DNA of 64,000 bases from Micropterix aruncella (GCA_944548615.1 OX155960.1:12844103-12908102); one strand, 5' to 3'. Counted from the stretch's first letter, positions 21,541 through 33,607 are shown. Numbers and translations: made by a program. The notes: generated from the letters alone by a model not told the origin.

Positions 21541-22086
21541 AGGGTTTTCCAATAAGGGCGGATCGATGTTGACTGTCTGTGCAATAATCAAGATGTGTGT
21601 GGGGTATTACTAAAACTCTTTTTTTTATTCGTAATGCCCATACATGCCATTATAGATATATGGAATACGACCTCTTTGAAATGTCTAAATGGCACAGATC
21701 CAAGAGGTTCAATTTTTTCTATGACTGTTGCATAGATCCGGCTGAATTTGAGCAATGGCCTGGGTTATTTAGACTTTGATCGGTCAATTGCGGATTATTG
21801 GCATAATTCTGCGACTTCAGAAAACCCTAAAAAAAAGTCTATCGAAGTCAAATCGCACGATTTGACTTCGATATGTGGCCAATCCATGTCTCATCCGCGA
21901 AAGATAACCACGCACTAACGAACTCTCATTTCTATAATAAAGTTTCAACGCGCTGCCTACTCGTGTAATTTGCCATGATGATTTATCATCAGTGACTGAA
22001 TAATAAACAATAGATATGACAGACTCCGCCGAAACAACATGGCTGTCACATACTGTCAACATCGACCCATCCTTATTGGAAAACCC
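21541..22086. mobile_element. Short TIR DNA element, unassigned
   Basis: The left end agggttttccaataaggg, then gatcgatgttgac, is repeated as reverse complement at 22054-22086 (gtcaacatcgac, ccttattggaaaaccct). A perfect 16-bp inverted repeat with a 2-bp spacer (tatcgaagtcaaatcg, 21840-21873) lies inside. The flanks share only 'taata'. Two short open frames (21597-21779 plus, 21817-22062 minus) match no family I know. Confidence 0.65.
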
Positions 22087-22149
22087 TTATAATAACATCG
22101 ATAATGCATGGTGTCTCATAAAGAGCGAGTGACATAACTAGACAGTGGA

Positions 22150-22440
22150 CTGTTTTCGTGCCAAGTCTTCTACGCTCACCTCACGGGTGACAGAACGATC
22201 TAATATTGTTAAAACTTCCTGAGGTGACGGGTTCTCCCGTTGTAGTCGTCAACTCTAGTTGCCTCCTGACTAGTTACTGGATCGAGGTCGCTTTCGCGGT
22301 CCTTTCTCTTACGTAGCATTGATACGGTGTCTACAGAATTATCGCGGACTACGGCGTCCTTTGCCCTGCGGTTCTCACCAATCGGTCGTTACAAGAGTTG
22401 TTCCTGAGGTGACGGGTTCGCCTATTACAGTTGACAGCTT
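22150..22440 (+). mobile_element. Element A fragments, rearranged
   Basis: Two 3'-end blocks (cctgaggtgacgggttctcc near 22215 and cctgaggtgacgggttcgcc near 22405) flank an inverted internal block (gatcgaggtcgctttcgcgg). It is a broken, partly inverted copy. Confidence 0.65.
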
Positions 22441-22710
22441 AAGTTGTCTTTTAAAGGATTGAGTGATTATAAACGTCCAATATTTTAATCAATAATAACA
22501 ATAAAAACATTTCATTATTAGTGCCATCTATCGCATTTCTTTATAAGCTGATTACAACACAGAAATAATACCGAGAGATAGAATGCCATCTATTAGTCTA
22601 TTTGATAGTTAAGCGTAATATTTATGTACATATTGAAATCTGTAAATCTCATAAAAAAACTCACGGTGTATATTTAAAGGCACACATGCGATACATAATA
22701 TTATATATAC
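22441..22710. other. Rim intron, nothing recognised
   Basis: AT-rich up to the exon donor. Confidence 0.5.
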
Positions 22711-22819
22711 CTTTATCCTGGGCTGTTAATAAGGACGACGATAGGGTCTGTCTAAGTTTTCCAAAGGTCCCCCCGCTGTCCGTCGCTGGTACCCCACCGG
22801 TCTCCTCCGCTGCCACCAT
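22711..22819 (-). CDS. Rim: Rim exon, first visible
   Basis: The minus strand reads cattttatgttttctcag | ATG GTG GCA GCG ... GAT AAA G | gtatat. The 109 nt are 36 codons plus one base, and that G with TG from the exon at 14214 makes Val, giving the junction LLTAQDK-V-TKMSPR. The stretch FGKLRQTLSSSLLTAQDK is, from memory, characteristic of insect Rim proteins upstream of the zinc finger. The Met at the exon start follows a strong acceptor, so it is either internal or a start codon with a spliced 5' UTR. The Rab3-binding helix usually found at the N-terminus was not located. It would be upstream, on the higher-coordinate side. Confidence 0.78.
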
Positions 22820-24778
22820 CTGAGAAAACATAAAATGACATAGTTAAATTATAAAAAAAAAGGTTTAAAAACTCCTAAATTGTGACGGGCCTTATAATAA
22901 TGAAAATGTGCGTTTGATATTGCAGTAATTTTGATAATATCAAATATGTCTATCCATATTATTTATATAAAATTACAAGTGTCTCCTCTTCTAGGTTAAC
23001 ATTCTATCCTACATATTATTTCCCACCGTATGCAATTCCACTCCACTAAATAATTGTTTTTTTTTTAAAATTCAATCAGTCCTTTATTAACACCATTCAG
23101 TATCAATGTTATTATAAATGGCTAAATAAATTGCTATTAGTTTCGTCGGACTATTTGAGTTGCAAAAATATATTACATTACATTACATTTTCGTCGTGAC
23201 AAATTGACGGCTAAAGACCGCTCTTGGACGTGTCAAAATATTTGGGTTAGGTAGTAAGTTTCGTTACTACTCTTTACTGAACATACATAGGTAGTCAAGA
23301 ATTAACTACTAGATTGTCAAACTATAATAAATATAAATAATCAAAATAGAAGCCTAATATTTCAAGTAGTTAGTAATTCGAAAAGATACGTAGTAAAATT
23401 ATTCATCGTAATATTCAAATTGTCAGTAAAGTGTTAAATAATCAAATTAAATCTACGTTATGCATTTTAATCTAAAAGTACAGATTTATATAAAATACCA
23501 TATAAAATACCATATAAAAATTTATATAAAATACCATATAAAAGACCATATAAAATAATCAGACAATAAGGCTCTACTTTTTTTAAGTAATTTAAATGGG
23601 CACAATATTCGAAAAATCATGGCCCTCAAATTTGGACAGATTATAGAAATGGTGGCCTATCAGCATCTCCTTGATGTTTTTTTTGAATTTTATGTCCTCC
23701 AGCTGTTTAAATTTTGTAGGGAGTAGATTATAAAATTATACTATAGCATTGGCCAATCGAATAGCCTATAAAATAAATAGTAATAGTTAGAAAGGAACAG
23801 GGGATATAGCTGCTCCTTGCGATAACCCCGCTGTGAGTTCAATTCAATTTGATTACCGATAGCCTACTTTTACATGCTGAAACTGACATTGGGCAAAATA
23901 AAAATAAATAAATTAAAGGAAGAACGGAATCTGAAAGTATCCTCGTGACATTTCAAAAATAGCAACACATTTACACACACACACAAATTACACACCCTCT
24001 CATCTCTAACAATATAAATTGCCCATAAAAGTGAAATTAGCTTTTTATTTTTATAACATAATATTTTGTACCTAAATTTATTTTCTGTTTCATATATTTT
24101 TTTCTGATTACCTTTTTCTAAGGTTTCTAAATTTCTTTTTGTAATTAACAATAACAATTTCCCAACATCTTCTAAAAAACTAAACTTCAAATTTTAAAAT
24201 CATATCATATAAAATTGGCGTTTTCCTTTCAACAGGCACTGCCTAGTGACAAAAGATCATTCTGTAGAAAAAACTCCTAATTATTTTTTTTGGAAATAAA
24301 TAATAAAAATAAAAATAGGAAACAAAGAAAAAAGAAAAACGTTAGGCCGATAATAGTGTCCTGCTATAGTTAAATTTATAGAAATATAAGCTTTTTTACT
24401 AATAGAAATCCGCGGAGAAGGACAGGGAATTAGGAGTGATTAGGAAGAAGGATTTATTGGATGATAGTGTTTGAATATATAGATTTATAAGTAATACACA
24501 TACGTCGTATAGTGTATGTTTATAGCATATAGTCTTTATTGAAAAAAAGGTGATCTAATTGCCATTACCATGAGGCAATTCCATCAATTGCCATCTATCA
24601 GCTAACTGTTAACTTAAATAAATATATATCACAAATTTAAGATAGCCACACAAAATTAAATTCAAATGATAAAATAAACTGACAACCAGAATAAAATTAT
24701 AATACCAAAATAAAAACACATGATTCAAATTAAATAAAGACTAAGCGTTAATAAAGGAAACCAAGGAAGGAAAGGCAC
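22820..24778. other. AT-rich, no exon found
   Basis: Only a small tandem array stands out: 'tataaaataccata' repeated at about 23489-23555. The minus frame 23870-24190 is low-complexity. Presumably Rim intron or 5' flank. Confidence 0.45.
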
Positions 24779-25423
24779 CTGAAAAGCAGTGTTGGGCATA
24801 ATTTAGTCGAATAACGATTGACTATTGAATATGTTAATCACGATTGACGACTAAAGATTGATTCGTGTAATCGTCAATCGGCGACTAACGATTGATTAGT
24901 TTCAATTGTTTGTCACGATTGACGATTAAATGTTTGCGATTGATATTCTCGACAGCGGTAAACTTCAGTTTTGCGTTTTTCGTCGGTCGGTCGGTCCGAG
25001 GTTCAGTCCCTTGATCGGTCAGTGGTTTATTCCGTCGGTCGGCGGGTTGGTCGGCCAGTCGGCCGGTCGGTCGGTCCGCCGGTTGATCGGTCGTTAGATC
25101 AGCCGGTCAGCCGATTGATTGGTCAGTCAGCCGGTCGACCGACCAAGCGATCGGCCGACCGTCCGACCGGTCGACTGCCCGACCGATAGGTCGACCGACC
25201 GTCCGACCGACCGACCGACCGACCGACGAGAATGAATTGTCGGGTGGCATTTAAAGAGCAAGTTGGTCGCGATTGACGATTGATGATTAACGACTAATTG
25301 ATTTAGTCGCGATTACTTCAACGTGATTAACGTTAGTCGCGATTAAATCAATCGTGACTATGTCAATCGTGATTGATTAGTCGATTGAAATATTCAATCG
25401 ATTAACCCAACACTGCTGAGAAG
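24779..25423. mobile_element. hAT MITE with GGTC satellite, copy 2 (intact)
   Basis: 24787-25415 starts cagtgttgggcataattta and ends gattaacccaacactg, i.e. CAGTGTTGGG inverted repeats. The 8-bp flanks ctgaaaag (24779-24786) and ctgagaag (25416-25423) are a target duplication with one change, diagnostic for hAT. Sub-terminal motifs gattgacgactaa / ttagtcgtcaatc repeat in both orientations, and the core is a degenerate (GGTC/GACC)n array that itself inverts near 25135. The plus frame 24971-25189 reads through the array and is not a gene. Confidence 0.85.
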
Positions 25424-27144
25424 GAGGGGGAGGAGGGTTGGTTATCTTATAGTTAAAGGTTTATGTGCTCCTTGATCCTAGCCCTGAACGTAGTGATGCT
25501 GGGGCTTTTCTGACATTATTCGGAGAAACGAATCGTCGTGCAGCTATATAGTTTAACCCGCACATAAGATTCATGTTGTTATTAATTATCTTTTATTTTG
25601 ATTATGTTTGATTTTCATTTCATTTCTGCTATTTCTGTTTTCTCGTACTTTTGATTTTGTATTGAGTGCATTTTGACAGGTCATAATGATTATTATGTTC
25701 TCAAATACCATTCCTTTCTCATTTTAAATTTGGTTATTATATTTTATTCATTTGCTTATTTTATAGCACTTCTTAATTAGTTATATAATTTCACTGCCAT
25801 TATTTAAATACCCAATTAAACTGTTTTTTTTTTAATATTTCCCTAATTTTAATTGTTTAATCGATGTTCGAAAACTATTTTACAGTTAGTATAGTAGATA
25901 ACCAATATACTCTTAGGATATATATATTTTTAATAAAACTTGTTTTCATAATCATTATTTTAATTTTAGCACCGACGTATATTATTTTTATTTTGAATGA
26001 CTTTAAGGTACAACAAGAAAATCCTTATACAATAACTACGAGTATATCAACCACAACATATTTTTTGTAACATATTGGGAAATCAATTAAGATTATTATT
26101 ACTACATGGAATTCCTCGAATATTTGCAAAGTTTTTAGTTTTTGATGTCTAATTGTACACGTTTTATAAAAAAATTGGAAGATAGAGTTAATTGATTTGC
26201 ATGATATTATTCTTGCATAATACCAATACTCAGATTGCATAAAACTATTGTTGAAATACCTTATGTGGGATTCAAAATAGGCAGAGTAAATAGTTTTTTG
26301 CATTTTTTTATCTGGAGTTAAATGGTTTAATATTAATATTCTACAATTCATTTACAGGATAAATCGCGGAATTTCGCCCCAATTTACGATATTATTGGTC
26401 TGCATACCGAATAAGGAGATACGATAACCAACGAAACGAACATTATCCTTTACCCGACATCCGTACCCAACTCAAGTACCTATTATTCATAATATAAATA
26501 TTCATAAAATATCGTGCGACGCAATGATATTATATTCCGAGAGGTCGTATCGGCAGCCCGAGGGTCGAGTAATCCACTCGGATGTTGTGCAGTATTTGGT
26601 AATTTCGTATCGATTGACCTTCCGTTTTGCCGAAGAGAAATTCGCAATGAATTACAAACAAAATGATTGATGTTGATATCGCTATGCAAACAATATCCGA
26701 AGTTAGAATACACAGTCGTTATATAGCTTCATGCGCTTTTGCATCTTAAATATTAAAAGGCGCTCAGTTGCATTTTTTTGCGATCAAATAATTATAAATA
26801 ATAATTATTTTATTACGACAATTTTATTTTTTATTTTTTTGTTACAAAAATATGTCGTTTTAGTAATAATCACAGTATCGCACAAGCACGCACAAAATTA
26901 AATGTTCACCTTAGAACAGGTCCCGGCCTAGTTAGGTGGCGTTGTCACTGGACTTTGCAATGTATTCATTTTCTGCTATTTATTCAATGTTTAAAATATT
27001 TCTGTGCATAGTTCCTAAGATAAAATTGTTTTAAATTATTTTTAAATTACTTAAATAATAAAAAATAAAAAAAAAAAAACATTCTGTTTAACGGTTTACA
27101 TCAGTTAACGGTTCCTGTGCAGTTGGGCCATTAGGACCTGCTCG
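25424..27144. other. AT-rich, nothing recognised
   Basis: Short open frames only (25864-26070, 26025-26351, 26483-26713), with no family resemblance or splice structure. Confidence 0.45.
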
Positions 27145-27505
27145 TTATAACTGGTCGATTCACATCACGGTCCAACTCATATCCAGTAGCCTCCTTGAAG
27201 AGGGTTGAATTCGGTAAGCAATCTGTTTCCTCTACAACGGCATAATGGATCAGTTCCCTTGGGGTATGTCCTTCGGGCTCTGATGGGCGGTTTGCGCACC
27301 GGGCAGCGTCAACGTATCGACTGTGCACTCCGGCGAATAACTGGTGGGGTCTGGAAATGATCTTTTACGTTTCCTAAGCAGCGGGGGCAAATGCTGACAT
27401 AATGCCACATACTCTTAAAACGCCCCGCTGGCCACCCGCTCCCGAGCAACAGACTCACAAAGGACGCTACGGTCCGCGATAAATTCAATACGAATTTGGA
27501 TCCAA
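27145..27505 (+). mobile_element. Element A copy, diverged
   Basis: Blocks 'ggcggtttgcgcaccgggc', 'gactgtgcactccggcgaat', 'ggtggggtctggaa' and 'ggtccgcgataaattc' follow the order of element A on the plus strand, but with many substitutions. This is the oldest copy in the window. Confidence 0.65.
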
Positions 27506-27566
27506 GTTTGGTTCCGTAACCAAACAGTAGAACGGAGATCTAGTGCCAAATGTGGTAGCGAGGACG

Positions 27567-28247
27567 TGTGAGGGACCACCCCTCACAAGACTCCAAATTG
27601 TTCGGTGTGAGGTGGTGGTATCAACTTGCGAGTTGTCTCCGTATTGAAAGGCGGTTTTGAATGAAGTAGAAGGAATTTATTGATCGAAGGTTTGATCAAC
27701 AAATGCATCGACTTCCAGATACACTGACACAATTCAGCTATTATTTTAACCCGTGCAACCATGAATCAGCACGATGAAACAATACTTTTACTCGGAATAT
27801 TTTGGATTGCATCATTGATCGGCCTATAAACTGACGAAAAAGCAACCAAATTATCATTCCCCGAGTGATCACCTTCCCCCAAGGTTGCGACGGCATATTC
27901 GGCACTCTCTCTCACGAGTTAGGTCAACGAATCCGTCTCCTTGGTTTCCTTTCCTTATCCTCCCTAAGTCTCGAAGCATCAGTCTGTAATCTCACGGACT
28001 CGAGCCGTGCCCAGTACAAGATACTAGGAGCACACATACAATCCTCATCCATATATTATTATCATCGTAACCGCGGTCGCGCATCAGTACACTCGGGAAG
28101 CGTTATAACTGGCAATATTCAAACCCTCAATCAATAAATACCTTCTACTTCATTCAAAACCGCCTTTCAATACGGAGATAACTCGTAAGTTGATACCACC
28201 ACCTCACACCGAACAATTTGGAGTCTAGTGAGGGGTGGTCCCTCACA
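27567..28247 (+). mobile_element. Rearranged LTR with about 118-bp inverted ends
   Basis: From about 27690 on, the sequence is the same LTR as 16541-17214 and ends ggtggtccctcaca. The first part (27567-27685: tgtgagggaccacccctcac ... ggaatttattga) is an inverted copy of the LTR's own 3' end and replaces its first 30 or so bases. No target duplication and no primer site follow. Confidence 0.75.
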
Positions 28248-28800
28248 GATCCTAAGTTCTAGATTCTAAGTACTGTCTTATTTCTTACCTATTACGAAGA
28301 AGTACCTACATAATGATTATCTTTATGCCGTTCGTAAATAGGCTGAGGTATTTTGTGTAAAAACGTGCTAATGGCATCAACAGCGAAGATTGGTCCGTTA
28401 CGTGCCAAACGAAGCGACTCGACCCATAAAACCCATTTCCGAATGCCAGCCTTGACACGAAATTGCTTTCTGACTGTGTCCCGTCGCTGATCCACTTTGT
28501 GCCCGCTGTCGAAATTCCTCTCAGTCTTCATTAATATTCAGCGGACTGCACTGTCACTTCCATGCCGGTTTGCCATTGCTACGTCCGCACGGCAGCGTGC
28601 GGATATCCGCGGTGAATTTGATTTGAGGCGAGACACAGATTGAACGCAGGTTTGCGCGGGTTCGCGACAGATGCGATACGAGTTTAAATTCGCCTGATCG
28701 GCCCGTTCCTCAGTTTGATGCGATCGGAGGTGCTGCGAATATTTACGAGCAGAAAAAACGTCGTTAAGAATAATTGCCGAGTAGAACCCTAGTGAATAGC
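28248..28800. other. GC-richer block with 80-codon minus ORF
   Basis: A minus frame 28531-28292 (MKTERNFDSGHKVDQRRDTV ...) lies in a block of more balanced base composition that also holds tccgcacggcagcgtgcgga (near 28593). I do not recognise the protein and see no clear splice donor. It could be a 5' exon, a promoter-near region or an unrecognised repeat. Confidence 0.25.
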
Positions 28801-30479
28801 CTTGTCGTTCGCAGTTTGTAAGTCCTGGTTAGGCAGCTGTGCAGTTGTGACACATGTCAAGTTGTGCCACTAAGACATATCAGCTCCTATCCAGTGGCCT
28901 CCTCGAATGAGTGCCTACCTCGGGAAGAACTCTGCGACTAAGGCTATCATGCTGGTGGATCATACCTTAAACAGGCGTTTGGAGGATCATAATACTCGAG
29001 ATATTAAAAAAAAATCATTCGGTAATCTTAGTCAAAGGTAAGAATTTAAGAACTTATGTAACTAAACAAATATAAAACTTAGCGATGTTACTATGTTTAT
29101 ACTAAATTAGGAAAAAAATCACATAAACAAAACAAAAGATAAAAATAATAATTTTTGAACTACAAATGTTACACGAAAAGTTATTAGATAAACGTCGAAA
29201 GCTATATGAGACTAAAATTAATTATTATTCTACATATATATTTTACAAATATCTATAAAAACAAGCTAAAGTGACTATAATAATGTTCAGATTTCGATTT
29301 TTATTTAGCACATTCCAGTATCGGTTTATGTCGTTTTCCAGTAAAATTTCTTTATATTTCCCTACAACTTTTTGACTCTAAGATAATTTTTTTTAAAGGG
29401 GTTATTGTGATCCCCAGAAGAATAGCCTTTTTGAAGATTTTAATTGAATTTCGTTTATAGATTTCTTGTTATATATAAGATATTATATATAAGATATATA
29501 GCTATTTTTATAATAGCTTGTCGGTAATTTAATATTAGTATATATTTTAATTCTCTTTTTATTATTCATACAATATAATGGATTATTTACCTATAGTTTA
29601 TTAACATATCGATTTTGATGAGATTATTTTCTTTGTCTTATAATGGATTAGCATGCTATGGATTTGGTAATTGTATTTTGGGCAAATTTTAAATCTCATT
29701 TTAATTTTTAATTTATATTTAAATATTTACACAACTTGATTGTTATTTTTCACTTTATCATTTTTATTTTATTACGTAACTTTGAAGTAGTAAAGTATTA
29801 TTTTTATATTACTCTTATACATAAAAATTAAATTTATTATTTCCTGTATATTACAAATATTTTTAATTTATGCTAGAATAAGAATTACACAGATTGCTAA
29901 ATTTATATTTTTTTCTTGGTGCAATATTATAATTAATACATAGTTAGCCAGACATTTGATTAATACAAATGAATTATAAATACTATATTATTTGTAAGTT
30001 CTATATCCTTGCGGGTTTTTTTAATTTGATATAATTTTGGACTTTGAATTTGGAAGGTTTGTATACTTTTCCGATTAGTTTGGAATATATTAAATTATAG
30101 GTACTATTTATTTACAAAACTAAATACGATAAATTAGCTTTTGGCGAACCGAAATTTATTTTTAAGTCTGAGTTAGTTAGTGCTTTGCAATTGGCAATCA
30201 ACGTTACATATTTTTGCACAATTTGGAGTAAGAAGGTCGCTGTCTAGTTATTTCGTTATTGTATGTATACAAATTTACCTTGTTACTTTTACTGATGTAG
30301 TATTTATCAAATTTATTAAACTGTAACAATGTATTAAACGAAATGCTAAAACTCTTTTTATAGTAAATTTGTGTGAAAATATTTCATAGTAAGAAATAAT
30401 TTTGAATGGTTTTATTGTTTTATATCATCTTTTGTTGTCTATTTTTAGATTGTGTGATATACGTCATTTTGTAATATAT
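28801..30479. other. Very AT-rich, nothing recognised
   Basis: No open frame over 60 codons, no repeat partner in the window. Confidence 0.5.
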
Positions 30480-30800
30480 TCCGCTGATCTTCAGGGCGGG
30501 TGAACATCGCCGTCGTCGTGTACAAAGTGGAATTCTCGAAAGTAGATAAGTGCTTTAGAGTCAAGCGAATACCTCTCAGGCAGGACCGTAATAAATGGAG
30601 AGCCTCCGCAGAATCCTCTTATGCCCACATTAGATGCTGAATAAGTAGGCCTCGCGGCCGCCCAGCTGCTACCTAAGCCTCAAACTTCAGCTTGGGCGGA
30701 TGCGAAAGCGTTTCAGCGACGTCGCTATTCGCCAACGCGATTTATTCCTGTTCATTCGATGGGGAAGAGTCAGCGCTTTGTCATAATATTTCGTGGGGTA
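30480..30800. other. Island of balanced composition, unassigned
   Basis: 30489-30637 is open for about 48 codons on the plus strand (GRVNIAVVVYKVEF ... ending AHIRC-stop) after an acceptor-like gatcttcag. The minus strand is open over almost the same stretch. A dispersed repeat or a small exon are both possible. Confidence 0.2.
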
Positions 30801-31202
30801 CACTGAAATGATCGGGCAAAGAAATAAATAAACACCTTGATATATAAGTAAACGTGATTCTCAAGATGATTGATAAACACCCAGGATTTATTAACTTATA
30901 ATTTCTAATATTTGATATAAGGTTACTGTGGTGGTTCGATTCAATTCCTTTACTTTATTTTTAAATACGCTAAATGCCCAAATAACTTTGATGTCCAAAT
31001 TGATAAAGTTGTTTAGTCTCGCCGAAATAAAAGAGTCCAAATCATGCCCAAACATGTCCGAATAATGTTTTCATCCAGCGTATTACGAAGCTATTATCTA
31101 AAACTTATCACATTGATCTTCGATTATCAAGTATTTTCTAGGTTCTCGATAACCATGTCTTTATATTATTTTTAAATACGCTTAATGCCAATTCATTTTA
31201 AT

Positions 31203-32045
31203 AGAATAGAATAGAATAGAATAGAATAACTTTATTGTGCTATAAAAACATAACTTAATGAATATTACGCTGGTTTTATAAAAAAGACAATTTATGCACA
31301 AATGGCGCACTTATCGCTATAGCGATATCTTACAGTGAACCATTTGATAAAATAATTCCTAATTTTCACCGTACTATTCATACACAAAGAAGTAGTAAAG
31401 TTAAATTTAAAATAAACTTATACAGATACATGTCAGTAACTTATGCTAAGGTTGCCCAGGGAAGGATAAAGGAGTGGACAAGGTGAGGTATTTGGTTAGT
31501 GGCTGTGTAAAAATAGATGTTTCTTCAACAATTTTTTGAAAGTATGCAGCGAAGGTGCATGCCTGATAGAGTGAGGGAGCTGATTCCATAAACGAGCAGA
31601 ATGGAATGTAAAAGAGTGCGTGTAAACAGAAGAATGATGTATCGGAATAGCGAGTGTGTACAAGGTATTTTGATTAAATGAAATGTACAAGATTAGATTA
31701 GAAAAATGTACAAGGTATTTTGATCAAAAACAAACTCGTATACGGCAAAAGGGCGGTAGCGCGGATATTAATTTGGACATTAATATATAGATGCCAGTGA
31801 GGTTATTTTGAATAAGCTGGAGCGTCTGCAAAATATCTTACTCAGGTATGTTTTTAATTTGCGAAAGTTCGACCACGTTAGCTGCTTTCGTGAGCAACTT
31901 CATTGGCTTCCTATTCGCAATCGAAGAAATTTTCATACGTTGTCGCTACTCTACAACATACTCAATAACCCCACTTCACCCTCCTATCTAAAGGAGAATT
32001 TCCACCCTTTGGGAGGCCACGGTCTTCCACTTCGATCAAGCCGGG
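31203..32045 (-). pseudogene. LINE with 5' inversion (twin priming)
   Basis: Minus strand 31690-31496 encodes a LINE C-terminus (SFTFHSARLWNQLPHSIRHA, FKKLLKKHL). Its 3' UTR runs to 31203, where the tail is (TTCTA)n on the minus strand. The part that should precede it, LERLQNILLRYVFNLRKFDH ... EQLHWLPIRNRR ... LPLRSS, lies next to it but on the plus strand (about 31795-32045). Gene order and orientation are those produced by twin priming. Stops and truncation make it a dead copy. Confidence 0.75.
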
Positions 32046-32077
32046 AGGCTTGGTCGAAGTGGAAGACCGTGGCCTCC
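32012..32077. repeat. 66-bp hairpin at LINE inversion edge
   Basis: 31-nt arms (ggaggccacggtcttccact ... and its complement) with one mismatch surround GGGA. The left arm is coding sequence of the inverted LINE part (HGLPLRSS), so the right arm is a fold-back copy of it. Confidence 0.85.
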
Positions 32078-33095
32078 ATGCACGGAAGGCTTGTACATTT
32101 TTCTTAAAGTGAACCTCCCCAAGTGCTATAATCCCCAATGCTGATATACCTCCCCAATGCTAATATAAAGTGCTTAGGGGGTTCGTTCATAATTCGACCA
32201 TCCTTAGAAGAATCGGTCTAGGTAAGTATGTAGCAAGCAGTATAAAAGTTGTTAAAAGTAATAACTAGTATAATAAGACAGGTTAGGTTATGTATAATCG
32301 TTCAAACATATTGCTCTATCTCGTTCGCTATAGTCTAGAAAGTCTATATTCTATAGTAGAATAATAATAATAATAATAATGATATAGTAGAATAATAATA
32401 ATATTAGTAAATTATAATAATAGTAATAATATATGAAATTCGTATAATAATTGTTGTCAAATATATGCAGTTGTATATATCTTTTATTTTTATTGTGCTA
32501 TGTATTTAGGGTGGTTCAAATTATAATTTTTAGGTTAATTTATATTTAGAAAACTACTTTTGTAGGAAAAGTTTTATCCGTATGATTTTTTACGTTTTAT
32601 TGTATATTCTATATAAAATAGCCAGTTATGAACACCTGAAAATCGTCAATTGGTGAAGATATCGTGATGGTTATGCTCGGCAATATTACAATAATAAAAA
32701 AAAAGTTCGTATGAATGAGCACGGCGGCCATCGATACGGCAAAAGGGCGGTAGCGCATATGGATTATATGATCTGCGTATAAAATATATACAAAATATAT
32801 ATATTTTTTAATTTATTTATTTATCCTATTTTTTATAGTTACATAAAATATATTGCGTTCATTTTTTTAACACATTTAAAAAAAATACATATGTTGAAAG
32901 TCGCGAAAGGGCATTACTTGTCAGGATTACATCACCCCACTAGGTATACGCCTGTGTTGAGGTGATGGATACAAAGTTCTGTGGTATTTGCTGAGCCTGT
33001 ACGCCTTGCCTGCTGTCCTTCTTCCGTCTCATAAAAAAACAATACGTAATAGGTATATATAATTTGATTTGTCCTTTTTCCTTGGCACTCTTTTC
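32078..33095. other. AT-rich with short repeats
   Basis: (AATAAT)n at about 32360-32430. 'atacggcaaaagggcggtag' at 32735 repeats a segment at about 31740. No gene seen. Confidence 0.45.
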
Positions 33096-33607
33096 TCTGG
33101 CGCTCCTGGACGGTCTGCGCACCGTGCGGAAAAAGCACAATCGATTGTGCACTCTGACTAACAGTCGGGGGAGTCTGGAAACAGTACTGTTTCCTATAGA
33201 GCGGGGGTGGTTGCGGACCTTACGGCCACTGCTCTTGAAAAGACCATCGGCTACCCGATTCTGGGTGAATAGCAGGGCAAAGGATTCCGTGGTCCGCGAT
33301 AGATTCGGTTTACACCGTTTCACCGCTTCGTAAGGGAGAGGACCGCGAAAGCGACCTCGAACTCGTAACCAATCGAGAGACCGGAGTAATCTGGTCGCAA
33401 TTGGAAGTAAGGGCGTGAGTGTAAACCCGCTGGGTAACATACCTGGTTATATCGCGGATAATGCGTTGGCCTCTTACGGGCATGTGACGGAGCTTGACGG
33501 TGGACTGTTTTGTCTAAGTCTTCTGCGCTCTATTCAAGGGAGATAGAACGAACAATCGTTAAAACTTCCCGAGGTGACGGGTTCGCCCGTTGTAGTTAAC
33601 AACTCTA
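33096..33607 (+). mobile_element. Element A copy, 5'-truncated
   Basis: Begins inside the element at tctggcgctcctggacgg and runs to gacgggttcgcccgttgtag, then ttaacaactcta. Only the 5' end is lost, as expected for incomplete reverse transcription. The overlapping open frames 32940-33440 (minus) and 33064-33333 (plus) are not genes. Confidence 0.8.

Noticed and set aside
24971..25189. Plus frame of RS/RP-rich repeats
   Set aside because: Translation of the GGTC array within a hAT MITE.
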